A stretch of 64,000 bases of DNA from Agelas oroides (GCA_949130485.1 OX422185.1:16371011-16435010), one strand, 5' to 3'. Shown: positions 46,618-57,054, counted from the first letter of the stretch. A program made the numbers and translations. The notes: generated by a model not told the origin, from the letters alone.

Positions 46618-47789
46618 CAATCTTGACCTTACCTTAGATAGCGCTACTAAGCAAGCAAGCGAGTTCAGCTTGAACATTCAGCTTGACATCCCCTGCCTAT
46701 TAGTGGCCACTAGGGTCTGCTTTGTGTACGAGGTTTTCTGCATTCCCTAGTATAGTATATTTTGTGGCTCTGATAACACTGACGTAGTTCATTTGTCAGA
46801 TGTCGGAGTGAATAGATTGGCTAGCAGGGACCATTGTCTGCAAATCTAATGACTACATTTGAACTGAAAGGACCGTATTTTACACTTGTGACTGCATTCA
46901 AAGTACTGTATTGCTGAACTTCACGTATTGTTAAATAGACTGTGACCAAGCCCTCCATCTCACTGTCACAAAACCAAATGGAAGGCAGAGACCTTGATTT
47001 GAGGCGGTGTTAAAAGTGCTGGGGCGAACTTGTTCCTGATGCGGTTGAACAAGGAGAGGGAGCACTTGGTTTGTGTGTACATTGTTTGCATGCACTTGAT
47101 CACCATGAAATTCAGTGGCTTTCGTGCACGTACATATACATACGTATACTGATGGTGTCACAAAATCGCTGCGTAGTATGTTCCAGATGGCATTCTATTT
47201 GGTCAAGTCTGATCTTGCACTGTCCTGTGCCTTCTGGCAGTTAGGTACCTCAACATGAAGCTCAAGAAAGAACAAGTTGCCTTACTGAGTAGGAGAAGAT
47301 GTCTTTGTGTGGTTATCCACCGATCTTGAAAGTTAATTTGCTACCAGACACTTGTGTTGTATCAGAGGTAGGCTTGCAGTTAGCGGTGATGTTTTTGCTG
47401 TAGTCTGGAAATACACCAATGGGATAGCCTTGTTCCCAGGCCCCGCCCAGCTTTCCGTTGCTTGCTACGTTCGTACCATACACCAATGGGTTAAGAACTT
47501 AATTGGCTCCTCAAAGAGGGGGGTGTGCACATTTTCGAGAGTTATGACATTTCTCTCTCTCGAAAATGCGCCCACCTCACACGCAGTTAGTCTAGCCCTA
47601 TTAAGGTTAGGGCTCATATGTGCCTAGGGGTATGCTGGGGGGGGTGCGTATTTTCGAGAGTTGTGATCTTTCTCTCTAAAATATGCCTCATGCGGTTAGT
47701 CTGGCCCTAGTTATGTACGCCTGCAGAGATTCTTCAGTGCCTCTTTTATCATGCACTTGCTTATCCAATAACAGCAAATGGTGCCTGCC
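46618..47789. other. No gene; dispersed repeat copies
   Basis: 46900-46925 is a fragment of the AAGTTCAGCGATACAG family. 46930-47400 is a copy of the repeat at 37906. 47515-47700 carries ATTTTCGAGAGTT..GAAAATGCGCCCACC sequence, repeated once within this interval and related to about 37370-37410. Confidence 0.6.
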
Positions 47790-48180
47790 TTCATTTGTTT
47801 GTCCCTCCCCTTGCACAGTGCTGCCAGACACTCCTGTTGTATCCCACAAAGGCTTGCAGTTAACAGTGATGTTTGTCCCTCCTCTTGCACAGTGCTGCCA
47901 GACACTCCTGTTGTATCCCACATAGGCTTGCAGTTAGTAGTGCTGCCAGGCACTCCTGTTGTATCCCACATAGGCTTGCAGTTAGCAGTGCTGCCAGACA
48001 CTCCTGTTGTATCCCACATAGGCTTGCAGTTAGCAGTGATGTTTGTCCCTCCTCTTGCACAGTGCTGCCAGACACTTCTGTTGTATCCCACAAAGGCTTG
48101 CAGTTAGCAGTGATGTTTGTCCCTCCTCTTGCACAGTGCTGCCAGACACTTCTGTTGTATCCCACATAGGCTTGCAGTTC
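47790..48180. repeat. 74-bp tandem repeat with 48-bp short units
   Basis: The full unit contains TTTGTCCCTCCTCTTGCACA, GTGCTGCCAGACACTCCTGT and CCCACATAGGCTTGCAGTTA. Four or so full units are interrupted in the middle by two shortened units that lack the TTTGTCCCTCC part. Frames on both strands are open through the array but shift phase and have no independent support. Confidence 0.9.
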
Positions 48181-48202
48181 TTTGGTCACATAATGTACAG
48201 TC

Positions 48203-48350
48203 TCATTCCCAGGCTCCTCACCAGTGGACTACAGGAAGTTGCATGCCCTCTCGCCGCCTTCGGCGGCTCGATGCACCCTTGATAACGTTCAACCTCGTTC
48301 CCAGGCTCCTCACCATGATGTACATCATGGGAATGTACATTATGACCTAG
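48203..48350. repeat. Decayed CCCAGG-family palindromes
   Basis: ATTCCCAGGCTCCTCACCA occurs twice (about 48204 and 48299), with the hairpin GCCGCCTTCGGCGGC between them and a CCATGATGTACATCATGG palindrome after the second. These are fragments of inverted-repeat elements. Confidence 0.5.
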
Positions 48351-48541
48351 GCTAGAGGATGCTTTTAAACAAGCTACATATGTCATCAGAGATTGTTGCA
48401 AGCAATTAATAATGATAGATCCTGGACTGTGAATATGGATAGAAAGCTTGTTTGCATCCCTATTTTCATTGGCTCATTTTTATCCCTTAGTCTACCCTCA
48501 TGTTCTGTTCCTGACCTCATTGATATGTGCTTGTTTTCCCT

Positions 48542-48640
48542 CTCTGAGCTTGTACTGTGCCCTCTCTGAGCTTGTACTGTGCCCTCTCTGGGCTTGTGTG
48601 CCCTCTCTGAGCTTGTACTGTGCCTTCTCTGAGCTTGTAC
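48542..48640. repeat. 22-bp repeat, about 5 copies
   Basis: The unit CTCTGAGCTTGTACTGTGCC(C/T)T repeats with one shortened copy and abuts the 43-bp array. The last unit ends TTGTACTGTTCACTAG, running directly into the first 43-bp unit, so the two arrays share a junction without spacer. Confidence 0.85.
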
Positions 48641-49812
48641 TGTTCACTAGCTACATGTAGATTGGTCGGCACTGGTGTTTGACTGTTCACTAGCTGCATG
48701 TAGATGGGTCGGCACTGGTGTTTGACTGTTCACTAGCTACATGTAGATTGGTCGGCACTGGTGTTTGACTGTTCACTAGCTACATGTAGATTGGTCGGCA
48801 CTGGTGTTTCACTGTTCACTAGCTACATGTAGATTGGTCGGCACTGGTGTTTCACTATTCACTAGCTACATGTAGATTGGTCGGCACTGATGTTTCACTG
48901 TTCACTAGCTACATGTAGATTGGTCGGCACTGGTGTTTCACTGTTCACTAGCTACATGTAGATGGGTCGGCACTGGTGTTTCACTGTTCACTAGCTACAT
49001 GTAGATTGGTCGGCACTGGTGTTTCACTGTTCACTAGCTGCATGTAGATTGGTCGGCACTGGTGTTTCACTGTTCACTAGCTGCATGTAGATTGGTCGGC
49101 ACTGGTGTTTCACTGTTCACTAGCTGCATGTAGATTGGTCGGCACTGGTGTTTCACTGTTCACTAGCTGCATGTAGATTGGTCGGCACTGGTGTTTCACT
49201 GTTCACTAGCTACATGTAGATGGGTCAGCACTGGTGTTTCACTGTTCACTAGCTACATGTAGATTGGTCGGCACTGGTGTTTCACTGTTCACTAGCTACA
49301 TGTAGATTGGTCGGCACTGGTGTTTCACTGTTCACTAGCTGCATGTAGATTGGTCGGCACTGGTGTTTCACTGTTCACTAGCTGCATGTAGATTGGTCGG
49401 CACTGGTGTTTCACTGTTCACTAGCTACATGTAGATGGGTCGGCACTGGTGTTTCACTGTTCACTAGCTACATGTAGATGGGTCGGCACTGGTGTTTCAC
49501 TGTTCACTAGCTACATGTAGATTGGTCGGCACTGGTGTTTCACTGTTCACTAGCTGCATGTAGATTGGTCGGCACTGGTGTTTCACTGTTCACTAGCTGC
49601 ATGTAGATTGGTCGGCACTGGTGTTTCACTGTTCACTAGCTGCATGTAGATTGGTCGGCACTGGTGTTTCACTGTTCACTAGCTACATGTAGATTGGTCG
49701 GCACTGGTGTTTCACTGTTCACTAGCTGCATGTAGATTGGTCGGCACTGGTGTTTCACTGTTCACTAGCTACATGTAGATTGGTCGGCACTGGTGTTTCA
49801 ATGTTCACTAGC
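48641..49812. repeat. 43-bp satellite, about 27 copies
   Basis: The unit contains TTCACTAGCTACATGTAGAT and TGGTCGGCACTGGTGTTTCA. The 10-bp core CTACATGTAG is self-complementary; a frequent variant (CTGCATGTAG) breaks it. Variant units cluster in runs, as expected for unequal exchange. No ORF persists. Confidence 0.97.
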
Positions 49813-49905
49813 TACAATCTACATGTAGCTAGTGAACAGTAAAACATGAGTGCCGACCAATCTACATGTAGCTAGTGAACATTGAAACACCAGTGCCGAC
49901 CCATA
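49813..49905. repeat. Two inverted copies of the 43-bp unit at the array's end
   Basis: Immediately after the direct array the sequence switches strand: ATCTACATGTAGCTAGTGAA occurs twice, followed by CACCAGTGCCGACC. The last direct unit is truncated after CTAGCTACA. The array therefore ends in a head-to-head junction, possibly from a fold-back replication error. Confidence 0.9.
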
Positions 49906-50401
49906 GGTCACAGTAACACCACTGCTAGAAACATCACTAACAACTGCTCTGCACAGTTGAACACTGGTTGTTTTAAGGTTAAGCTATAATAAGTGTACCT
50001 TTTCCAAGGTTTTCACATACCCTCGTTTCGTTCAACTGGCACTTGAGACAGTTGCCTTGTGACGCTCACAGTGGTGGTTGTGTATGAATTGTGGAAACTA
50101 GGTGCTCCCTCTCCTTACCACATGTAACACTTGTTGTCATGGCTACCATCGGCAAAGGTAGGTTTAGAAGGGTGACCTATTATTCCAAAAGAAATTCCTG
50201 AATATACTGCACCCATCCCTAGTCCTGGGTAGCAGGCTAAAGCCCATGGTAGCCATGGCAACCAGTCTTATCTGGATTGGGCTACAGTGGGTGGTTTATA
50301 CAATGCTTGTACAACACGTACAAATATGGTCATATGTCACTCTGTGGTCAATCAATCACAGCTTTCCTTCTTGGTTGCAATTGTGAATATGTGTAAGAAC
50401 C

Positions 50402-51365
50402 CAAGTCTTGAACCCAGACCCCCCTTCAACCCTGGGTACGACGAGACTGGTTTCAGTAGTCTCGAACCTAGACCCCCCCTTCAACCCTGGGTACGAGACC
50501 ATGGTTTCAGTAGTCTCGAACCCAGATCCCCCTTCAACCCTGGGTACGAGACTGTGGTTTCAGTAGTCTCAAACCCAGACCCCCCCTTCAACTCTGGGTA
50601 CGAGACTGTGGTTTCAGTAGTCTTGAACCCAGACCCTCCTTCAACCCTGGGTTCGAGACCATGGTTTCAGTAGTCTCGAACCCAGACCCTCCTTCAACCC
50701 TGGGTACGAGACTGTGGTTTCAGTAGTCTCAAACCCAGACCCCCCCTTCAACTCTGGGTACGAGACTGTGGTTTCAGTAGTCTTGAACCCAGACCCCCCC
50801 TTCAACCCTGGGTTCGAGACCATTGTTTCAGTAGTCTCGAACCCAGACCCTCCTTCAACCCTGGGTACGAGACTGTGGTTTCAGTAGTCTCAAACTCAGA
50901 CCCCCCCTTCAACTCTGGGTACGAGACTGTGGTTTCAGTAGTCTTGAACCCAGACCCTCCTTCAACCCTGGGTACGAGACTGTGGTTTCAGTAGTCTCGA
51001 GCCCAGACCCCCCTTCAACCCTGGGTACGAGACTGTGGTTTCAGTAGTCTCCAACACAGACCCCCCCCCTTCAACCCTGGGTACGAGACCATGGTTTCAG
51101 TAGTCTCGAACCCAGACCCTCCTTCAACCCTGGGTACGAGACTGTGGTTTCAGTAGTCTCGAGCCCAGACCCCCCTTCAACCCTGGGTACGAGACCGTGG
51201 TTTCAGTAGTCTTGAACCCAGACCCTCCTTCAACCCTGGGTACGAGACTGTGGTTTCAGTAGTCTTGAACCCAGACCTTCCTTCAACCCTGGGTACGAGA
51301 CTGTGGTTTCAGTAGTCTCGAACCTAGACCCTCCTTCAACCCTGGGTATGAGACTGTGGTTTCAG
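50402..51365. repeat. 54-bp satellite, about 17 copies, hairpin monomers
   Basis: The unit contains AGTCTCGAACCCAGACC, a C run, TTCAACCCTGGGTACGAGAC and TGTGGTTTCAGT. GTCTCGAACCCAG and CTGGGTACGAGAC are inverted within each unit, so each monomer is a small hairpin ending in the same CCCAG/CTGGG signature as the MITEs. Variation in C-run length (5-9) makes unit length vary. Open frames on both strands are readings through the repeat. Confidence 0.95.
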
Positions 51366-51684
51366 GTGTTGTTACTGTGAGGTGACCATTGTATAGTTGT
51401 GGACAGATTGGAGTTGAGAGACCTCTGCTGTCTTAACTATACTGTACATTATTAATTAGCAAATGTCAACCATGTCCTACCTCCTCTGGTGCCTTGTGTT
51501 TTTGCCGTCATATTATTCTCCACTGACTATCCATCATGCTCAAAGTGCCAGCCATATTACTTGGGAGATGCTTGATCATCGTGGGGCAAGCCTGGTCAAG
51601 CAGCACTCTGCTAGCTTCCTATTTTGTCACTGCACCCAGACCATGCCTGTAGCAATAGCATTGCCAACAGGGTTTTCAGTCAGG

Positions 51685-51750
51685 GCAGCTGCATGTACAT
51701 AGGCGTGGGCTAAGCTTCACATTCAAATCATGGGCTAAGCTCTACCACAT
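51685..51750. repeat. Solo relative of the 103-bp satellite
   Basis: The text GGCGTGGGCTAAGCTTCACATTCAAATCATGGGCT is close to the GGGTATGGGCTAAGCTTCACACTCAAACCATGAGCT part of the 103-bp unit at 57.5 kb. A single copy outside the array supports the unit being part of a dispersed element. Confidence 0.7.
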
Positions 51751-51966
51751 AGGCATCATTCATGCACGGCCCTTTACCTGAAGTGATCTCCGTCAACCAC
51801 TGTGCATAATTTCTGTCGTCCTTTCATGATCTGTCATCACTGTTATAGTTCAGGTAGCTTACACTGTCAGTGCATAATTGATCTTCATTCAGAACCTTGC
51901 GCTAATGCACTTCGTAATTCGGAAAAGTCTATGACCAGGCTCTCCTCCTCTCTGTCACTAGATTGA

Positions 51967-51968
<2 letters not shown>

Positions 51969-52001
<33 letters not shown>
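51969..52001 (+). repeat. 33-base poly-G run
   Basis: An uninterrupted G homopolymer follows GATTGAGA. Its true length in the genome is uncertain, because homopolymers of this length are prone to sequencing and assembly error. It could form a G-quadruplex. Confidence 0.9.
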
Positions 52002-52004
<3 letters not shown>

Positions 52005-52317
52005 CCTGGATTTGCGGCTGTGTTGCATGCAAGAAGGCTAGGGTATTTCAGAACTGCAGCCTCATTCCCAGGCTTTCCAACATGCCACCTCCATCCCTAG
52101 GGTCCATCCACTAGTCCATCCAATAATAGAACTGTTGTGAATATAGTCAGAGTTCCACCCACAAACATGCAGTTACAAGATGATTTTCATTTGTAGCCCA
52201 TAATCTTAAGTGGACAAGGGTGCGAGCCATGGCAACTGGTGTGAGGGGGGTCACAGCCTAATCCTGGATGAGTAACTTTGCACATACAGTTTCTTCTTCC
52301 ACTGGTTAACACCATTT

Positions 52318-52426
<109 letters not shown>

Positions 52427-52447
52427 GTATTTCATCTTGTGATACAG

Positions 52448-52497
52448 ACCAGCTCCAGTGGGATCATGACAAAGAGGAACCAGCTATTCCGGACTGA
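52448..52497 (+). CDS. Possible terminal exon, plus strand
   Basis: After TTTCATCTTGTGATACAG the frame reads QLQWDHDKEEPAIPD and stops at TGA (52495-52497). It requires a preceding exon in phase 1, whereas the exon at 41399-41486 ends in phase 2, so the two cannot be joined directly. It is offered only as a candidate 3' end for the hypothetical plus-strand gene. Confidence 0.2.
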
Positions 52498-52613
52498 AGA
52501 GGTCGTCTGGGACCACTGTGGAAAACCCACCCCCACACCTTAAAAGGTACAGTTGTATACGCACTACTGTGTGTGTTACTGTGAGTGCTCAATATTAGGC
52601 ACTTTCTCAACAG

Positions 52614-53012
52614 TATATTTGGTCTACAGTGGGGAATTGAAGGGGCATTTACTTGAATATTCAATATAGCTATTAAATTATGACAGTTAAAGTCCACTCT
52701 GGCCTATGCATGAAGTATAGTAGGTGGGTTATATTTGGTCTACAGTGGGGAATTGAAGGGGCATTTACTTGAATATTCAATATAGCTATTAAATTATGAC
52801 AGTTAAAGTCCACTCTGGCCTATGCATGAAGTATAGTAGGTGGGATATATTTGGTCTACAGTGGGGAATTGAAGGGGCATTTACTTGAATATTCAATATA
52901 GCTATTAAATTATGACAGTTAAAGTCCACTCTGGCCTATGCATGAAGTATAGTAGGTGGGATATATTTGGTCTACAGTGGGGAATTGAAGGGGCATTTAC
53001 TTGAATATTCAA
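52614..53012. repeat. 116-bp tandem repeat, about 3.4 copies
   Basis: Units start at GGTCTACAGTGGGGAATTG (52621, 52737, 52853 and 52969), exactly 116 bp apart and nearly identical. The final partial unit runs into a segment (about 53040-53160) related to 39190-39300 and 54220-54290, so the array lies at the edge of a dispersed repeat. Confidence 0.95.
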
Positions 53013-53039
53013 TACCTAGTTTTGACTACCTGGTTCAAC

Positions 53040-53270
53040 GCAAGATTGACAATATTCATGATGACTTTGCTGTAGCTATCCTGGACCAGAAGAATGGCAA
53101 CATGGCTTGTCAGGAAATCACCAGCGACTAAGCTAATTAAGAGGCAGTGAAATAACTCGCATTGCCAATGGTGACAAGATATGACCTGCGTATGTTTGTA
53201 CTGCAAGTGGCGAAAACCTGGGCAGTGGTCCGTGAACAAGGCTACTGCTTCCATATGTGTGTACACATTC
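53040..53270. repeat. Dispersed repeat, three copies in window
   Basis: GCTGTAGCTATCCTGGACCA, AAGAATGGCA and TTAAGAGGCAGTGAAATAACT are shared with about 39220-39300 and, in part, with 54220-54340. No protein is conserved. Confidence 0.65.
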
Positions 53271-53476
53271 AGTTCATTAAACTGAAACTTGTTAAGTATA
53301 CCACTAGGTGTAACCAGGCCACTGCTTACCTTTTCATTGCTTGTGTATAAATTAGAGAAGAGGCCTGCTGTAATTTAGGCCACAATTTGTTGCACAGTTG
53401 TTACTCGTCCCCCGCCTGCACACCCTTTGTAGGAACCTGCTTCCACTATTGCCGTTATTACACACGTGTAAGTAGC

Positions 53477-53818
53477 TGATGGATCTCACACTCAGGATAG
53501 CGTCGGTACTGCCGATTGATCTCACACTCAGGATAGCGTCGGTACTAGGATAGCGTCGGTACTGCTGATTGATCTCACACTCAGGATAGCGGTACTGCTG
53601 ATTGATCTCACACTCAGGATAGCGTCGGTACTGCTGATTGATCTCACACTCAGGATAGTGTCGGTACTGCTGATTGATCTCACACTCAGGATAGCGTCGG
53701 TACTGCCAATTGATCTCACACTCAGGATAGCGTCAGTACTGCTGATTGATCTCACACTCAGGATAGCGTCGGTACTGCCGATTGATCTCACACTCAGGAT
53801 AGCGTCGGTACTGCTGAT
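53477..53818. repeat. 36-bp minisatellite, about 9-10 copies
   Basis: The unit is GATCTCACACTCAGGATAGC plus GTCGGTACTGCTGATT. Its 36-bp length is a multiple of three, so frames on both strands stay open across the array and give 12-residue repeats (for example SISSTDAILSVR on the minus strand). Copies with a deletion (near 53545 and 53585) break the frame register, which argues against a selected protein. Confidence 0.95.
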
Positions 53819-54423
53819 TTACAAGTTGATTTGTAACACAGTGTATTACAAATATCTGAGCACTTGTCCTCAAGGTGTTATGTTTGATAACATGTCCAGT
53901 GTCATTGGTATGTGGAAATGACTGAGAGTAGAAATTTGGACTTGGGTAGTGTTTGACAAAACTATGTTTCAATCGCACTTTGTGTCAATCTTTGTTGTTA
54001 CTGCATGATGAAGTTTGCCGATATCCGACTGAAACGTTACAAAGTTTTGTCTGACACTGCTCAAGTATCTACTCTTGGCTGTAGTTGACCGTTGGAACAT
54101 GCAGTAACTGACTCACAAACTGGTACATGTGATGTTTGTGTGTAGCATAGCAGCTATCAGTCATTGCGCTCAATTTGTGGGACTAAAGGGTATGTGACAG
54201 TCCCATATGGAAAAATCAGAGAGTAATTAAGAGGCAGCAAAATAACTTGCATCGTCAATGGTGATGAGATGACCTGTGTGTGTAAGTTTGGAATACAAGT
54301 GACAAAAATGTGGGCAGTGGTCTGCAAACAAGGTTCCATGTGTGTACACATTCAGAATGAACTGTTCACTAAACTGAAACTGAAAACTTCCACTAAAGCC
54401 ATATGACTATGAACCATTATAAA

Positions 54424-54425
54424 CA

Positions 54426-54459
<34 letters not shown>

Positions 54460-54460
54460 C
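54424..54460. repeat. ATAC tetranucleotide microsatellite
   Basis: A run of about eight ATAC units adjacent to the palindromic element at 54510. A similar ATAC run stands next to the hairpin at 57055 (about 57178-57202). Confidence 0.95.
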
Positions 54461-54507
54461 TCCACTTCACCCTTGTTTCTGTGGCAACAGGTGGGTATTA
54501 TGTATAG

Positions 54508-54612
54508 GTTATACAACGAGGTGGAGGTCTCTACGGGATATACACGACCGAGTGCGGCAGGCACGAGGTTGTGTAATACCATAGAGACCGAAACCAAGTT
54601 GTATAACCGACT
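54508..54612. mobile_element. Palindromic MITE
   Basis: GGTTATACAACGAGGTGGAG(G)TCTCTA at the left is mirrored imperfectly by ATAGAGACCGAAACCAAGTTGTATAACC at the right, and ATACACGACC / GGTTGTGTAAT lie inside. It is non-coding. Confidence 0.75.
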
Positions 54613-54651
54613 TGTACCATGGGGCATAGCAACGCGCTTACGTAGTAACAG

Positions 54652-54668
54652 GGTATAAAAGCGCCGCG
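54652..54668 (+). promoter_or_regulatory. Possible TATA-box promoter
   Basis: GGGTATAAAAGCGCCGCGG is a consensus TATA sequence with a GC-rich downstream flank. It follows the palindromic MITE directly and lies about 1.05 kb upstream of the ORF at 55723. Whether it drives that ORF, a transposon transcript, or nothing is unknown. Confidence 0.35.
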
Positions 54669-55298
54669 GAAAGTTCGTCATGCGCTTACAATAACTTTTG
54701 CAGTACTGCAAAGCTCTCTGAAAGGTGACAGAAATGCGGAACTCCTGGAAACTTTGCGAAGCAACTGCACACTCATGAATGAAGACGGTGAACGAGCTCG
54801 ACGGTCTCAGAGCGCTTCCTGTATACTTACATTAGCTTGCTGTATACATGTTCAAATTTATTGACAGTAAATGTGATTGCTTTGAACACTGTGCCCCCTG
54901 GTACAGGTGAATAAGTTAGTGGACAAGGTGAATAAGTTGGCAGACGAGGTTGGTATGAGATTTATTATAAAGCAATCTGATTGGTCAGAATTATCAACCA
55001 TGGTACAATTTCCATATACTGACAGGAAGTTGTAGATTCTGTGGATTCTGTTCCATAATCATGGCGTACGGTAGTACGCCATATGTAGGGATGACCCCGA
55101 AAAAAAATGGCGGCCACATTCAAAGTGCACAAATGACACGCTCGAAATGTCCGCGTTAGATAAGTCAACGGCCTCCATGAGCCATATCAGACATTATCGA
55201 GTGCTTCCATGGGCAACAGGATCGTTAAATTTGCTGGAAAGCATCGCTAAGTATACCTGACATCAAGTCGCTAAAAAAGGCAAATCGTCTATCTTCTG

Positions 55299-55350
<52 letters not shown>
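55299..55350. repeat. TTC microsatellite, about 17 repeats
   Basis: A pure (TTC)n run, which gives the poly-Arg stretch in the minus-strand frame at 55263-55472. That frame has no other support. Confidence 0.95.
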
Positions 55351-55351
<1 letters not shown>

Positions 55352-55722
55352 TTTTGCTCACCACGATAGCACGACAACGGCTGAAGCTATTACAACGATT
55401 CAAACGCGAAAGATCAGCATAAATTACTGGGTATTGTACCCACCACTCATCGTTCTCAAAGAAAGAAGTCAAATTAATCGGCGATTCTCAGGTAACCCCA
55501 CGCTTATGCTTGCTGCTATACGCCATTTTGTTAGAATAGAATATTCATAGCGATTACGTCAACAGAAGTTCAACAGCTACAGCACGTGAAGTTGGCATGC
55601 AGCTGCGGTTATTCTACTTCCGTAGAGAACTTGACGATCGATTGATTCCCAAACGATTGCATATGTTGCTACTTTCATACAGCAGTTGACATACTTGTGC
55701 TGGATTTGACAAGGAACGCAGT

Positions 55723-56034
55723 ATGCGTAACGTCCACAAGAAACGGGCGCGGGATAAGCAGAACTATCTGCGAAACAAAGAAAGCAAAAGGCAAGCGTCC
55801 CGTAACAAGTACTGGAAGAACCCGGAAAAACAAAGGGCATCTTCCCGGGCGTACTCTCTTACTAGTTATTGGAAGAACCCTGAAAAGAAAAGGGCATCTT
55901 CCCATACCCGTTATTGGGAGGACCCCGAGACCAAGAGGGCGTCCTCCCATACCCGTTATTGGGAGGACCCCGAGACCAAGAGGGCGTCCTCCCATACCCG
56001 TTATTGGGAGGACCCCGAGACCACAGTGCCTTAG
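55723..56034 (+). CDS. Small basic protein with Asn-Pro-Glu repeats; probable truncated transposon-associated ORF
   Basis: The 103-residue frame reads MRNVHKKRARDKQNYLRNKE and then repeats units of 15-18 residues of the form RASSHTRYWEDPETK, with earlier, more diverged units NKYWKNPEKQRA and SYWKNPEKKRA. From recall, such (Y-x-x-N-P-E-K-x-R-A) basic repeats form the N-terminal part of longer proteins in sponges and other invertebrates, often near transposon-type helicase genes. Here the frame stops right after the third near-identical 45-bp unit, so the usual longer C-terminal part is missing. A second frame (55697-56071) is open only because 45 is a multiple of three. Function is unknown; nucleic-acid binding is plausible from charge alone. 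Any signal peptide or membrane segment is absent. Confidence 0.5.
   Translation: MRNVHKKRARDKQNYLRNKESKRQASRNKYWKNPEKQRASSRAYSLTSYWKNPEKKRASSHTRYWEDPETKRASSHTRYWEDPETKRASSHTRYWEDPETTVP
55883..56028 (+). repeat. 45-bp tandem repeat inside the ORF, about 3 copies
   Basis: Units containing AGGGCGTCCTCCCATACCCG and TTATTGGGAGGACCCCGAGA are almost identical; more diverged units precede them (from about 55800). The near-identity of the last units indicates recent expansion. Confidence 0.9.
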
Positions 56035-56222
56035 AACAACCACTCACACACACATGCACATACCCAATTAGACAACAGTTACACCCATGATTCCATTGTC
56101 AAGTGGATAAGTGCAAACAGCTAACATCCTCCAGAAATCCATCAACATCAACAATAAACTACATAACAAGTCATTTCACTTGGGGTGTGGTTACACAACA
56201 ACAACAAAAAAACAACAGAAAC
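56035..56222 (+). other. A/C-rich, G-poor sequence
   Basis: Downstream of the ORF the plus strand becomes poor in G. This bias continues through the left arm and loop of the inverted repeat that follows. No gene is seen. Confidence 0.6.
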
Positions 56223-56900
56223 AAGTCACAAAAAAGTTTGCCAAACGCAAACAAGCACATGTAGGGATGAAATCCTCAAAAACCAACCAAACAAGACGGG
56301 AACGACACCACAATACTTTTACACCATCCCTACATCTTGTGCCATTTTGCCACCTGTACACAACACAAAACCCTCTACATTTGTAATTATTAGCCCACAC
56401 CAACCACAAACAAACATAGTACTTCACTCCATTCAACTATCTCACAAAATAACCCATCCTTCACAAAGCATTACAAAATTACCACTACTCACTTCACAGC
56501 CACCTGTATACAAGACAACCCATATCTATCATGCTAAACAGGCATAAAACTTAACAACATAATGCACATTCCAACATACCACACACACTCACCACTCCTC
56601 ACTCACTCCACACCTTCTACACACAACTTGGACCATACCTGCTACACTCAGTAGCAACCACCAACAACACAACATACTCACTATGCACAACACACCCACG
56701 CCACACCCTTCCATCTACAAGACAACCCTCTTCTACACACAACTAAAAAACAAATACAAACACACAGTTTTGGCAAAATGGCACAAGATGTAGGGATGGT
56801 GTAAAAGTATTGTGGTGTCGTTCCCGTCTTGTTTGGTTGGTTTTTGAGGATTTCATCCCTACATGTGCTTGTTTGCGTTTGGCAAACTTTTTTGTGACTT
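56223..56900. mobile_element. Perfect 130-bp inverted repeat around a 418-bp A/C-rich loop
   Basis: The left arm at 56223-56352 and the right arm at 56771-56900 are exact reverse complements by eye along their whole length (outer end AAGTCACAAAAAAGTTTGCC). Imperfect pairing may extend outward (ACCACACC near 56175 with GGTATAAAA..CCACAGG near 56905-56920). The loop is very poor in G on the plus strand and rich in CAC, ACA and CTC words. Open frames here are artefacts of that bias. It is either a recent foldback/TIR element or a recent inverted duplication. Confidence 0.85.
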
Positions 56901-57054
56901 TTATACCACAGGAAGTTGTAAAATGATGTTTCTTATAAACTACCTTGTTTAGAGTGTAAATTAGTTTACATGCCTTGTTTACAGTGAAAACTACCATGTG
57001 TATTAATTTTACTAATAGCAACAAGGACCAATTTGCAGCGTGGCAAATATAACA

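Noticed and set aside
47688-48189. Repeat protein ORFs on both strands
   Set aside because: They read through 74-bp and 48-bp tandem units; frame shifts between unit types and no independent support.
53528-53921. 12-residue repeat proteins on both strands
   Set aside because: The 36-bp repeat unit is a multiple of three, which opens frames automatically. Copies with deletions break the register and there is no start or splice support.
54965-55168. Promoter or first exon around the ATGGCGTACGGTAGTACGCCAT palindrome and AAAATGGCGGCC
   Set aside because: The palindrome and a YY1-like word are visible, but there is no open exon with a donor, and the position relative to the ORF at 55723 is not informative.
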